From Aquificaceae bacterium (GTDB taxonomy: Bacteria > Aquificota > Aquificia > Aquificales > Aquificaceae): a stretch of DNA of 5,542 nt. Shown one piece after another: positions 4,921 through 5,542 of the stretch. Positions within the stretch are counted from its first letter, which is position 1, and the number at the start of each line of letters is the position of its first letter. The stretch covers positions 1-5,542 of the forward strand of contig JALWEK010000009.1 in the NCBI GenBank assembly GCA_027014185.1. Reading direction: 5' to 3'. A model generated the notes under the pieces. That model was not told the DNA's origin. It saw only the letters and a list, made by a program, of their open reading frames with translations, and searched no databases. The position numbers and the translations under genes are program-made.

Positions 4921-5542
4921 AGTTCCTCACCTATTCTGGCGATGGTTTCCTTTAGCCTCTGTGTTAGTTCCTCCTTTATCGACTCGAACCAGTTCAGCAG
5001 TTTTTCCACTCCCGACCTGCTGAGGTAAACTCCCCTGCCCGATCTGTTAAAATCCTTCGGCCCCAAACTTCTTTGAAGAAGCAACCACTCCAACCTCTTT
5101 GTTAAAAAAGGTCTGGCAGGTTCAATAACATCCGAGCAAAAGGAGGCGTGTGTCCCTCGCTTTGTATGTAGAAAAGATATATAAGGATCGTAGCCCATAA
5201 AGATCACAAGCGGGAGGGCAAGGCAGTAAGCAAGAGTGTATGTAAGGCTGAGAACCGCATTTACCTCATCGGAAGGAGGCCTGTATGTTCTCCCTGCGAA
5301 CTTGAGGCCACAACCTTTTATATTTTCCTTGAAAGTCGAAAACATGCGCTTCGACGCCTCCCCCTCCACTCCCAGGATCTCTTCCAAACCACCCCTCTTC
5401 GGTAGCCTCTCTTTCAGATCTTTCATATCAAGTCGAAATGCCATCTCTATCTCCTCAATTTTCATCAGGACAATATAGCGGGCGAGCTCAAGTCCCCTTT
5501 TATATTTTGCTTCAAACTGGGCCAGCCTTCGCGTATAGTTAC
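4917..5542 (-). CDS. cas1: CRISPR adaptation integrase Cas1, C-terminal two thirds (runs off the right edge)
   Basis: Cas1 is the metal-dependent integrase that joins spacer DNA to the CRISPR array. The frame is open from the right edge. An internal ATG at 5465 is not the start, because the upstream codons encode RRLAQFEAKYKRGLELARYI, the conserved R-x-x-Q and L-A-x-x-I-V linker helix of Cas1. About 208 residues are visible; the N-terminal beta-domain lies outside. Counting from the ATG at 5465, the catalytic Glu is E34 (GVEGEA), followed by R59, PPSDEVNAVLSL (63-74), GYDPYISFLH (91-100) with the metal-binding His100, and SDVIEPARP (111-119) with Asp112 and Glu115. All expected active-site residues are present, so it is predicted active. 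The stop overlaps the cas2 GTG in GTGA. The operon promoter must lie beyond the window. Subtype cannot be assigned from this part alone. Confidence 0.95.
   Translation of the reverse strand, partial: NYTRRLAQFEAKYKRGLELARYIVLMKIEEIEMAFRLDMKDLKERLPKRGGLEEILGVEGEASKRMFSTFKENIKGCGLKFAGRTYRPPSDEVNAVLSLTYTLAYCLALPLVIFMGYDPYISFLHTKRGTHASFCSDVIEPARPFLTKRLEWLLLQRSLGPKDFNRSGRGVYLSRSGVEKLLNWFESIKEELTQRLKETIARIGEEL

Noticed and set aside
1..5542. CRISPR array, tRNA, rRNA, insertion sequence or rho-independent terminator
   Set aside because: I scanned for regularly spaced repeats, stem-loops followed by T runs and transposase motifs and found none.

Overview
The window looks like a stretch of a hyperthermophilic bacterial chromosome, most likely from the Aquificales. 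The basis is dense gene packing with overlapping starts and stops, alternative TTG/GTG starts, heavy use of AGG/AGA arginine and ATA isoleucine codons, Lys/Glu-rich proteins, and a purine-biosynthesis gene (purM) standing apart from other pur genes. The taxonomic guess is inference only; no rRNA or species marker is present.

Layout, plus strand (1-4063): the 3' part of a family-39 membrane glycosyltransferase gene enters from the left edge. It overlaps a gene for a membrane-anchored protein that resembles a PHP-fold phosphoesterase with its metal ligands lost. Then come thpR (RNA 2',3'-cyclic phosphodiesterase), purM (AIR synthetase, TTG start overlapping the thpR stop) and cas6 (pre-crRNA endoribonuclease). 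cas6 begins 13 bases after purM with no ribosome binding site but with a TATAAT box placed as expected for a leaderless transcript.

Layout, minus strand (5542 down to 3920): a CRISPR adaptation operon converges on cas6. It reads cas1 (its N-terminal part lies beyond the right edge, catalytic part intact), cas2, and a third gene that no standard cas1-cas2 description predicts. All junctions are GTGA start/stop overlaps, so the three genes are almost certainly one transcript. Read by eye, the third protein is colinear with Cas1: N-terminal beta-domain landmarks, the Arg/Gln-type linker helix and the VNA-x-LS helix are recognisable. The catalytic glutamate position is a proline, and the part that would carry the catalytic histidine and acidic residues is absent. 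I propose it is a second, catalytically dead, C-terminally shortened Cas1-like subunit co-expressed with Cas1-Cas2. This is the main novelty of the window.

The 3' end of that gene runs 144 bases antisense into cas6, an overlap that depends on a run of six A/T pairs. No CRISPR repeats, effector genes, cas4, tRNA, rRNA or insertion sequence is visible. There is no gene-free stretch longer than a few tens of bases.
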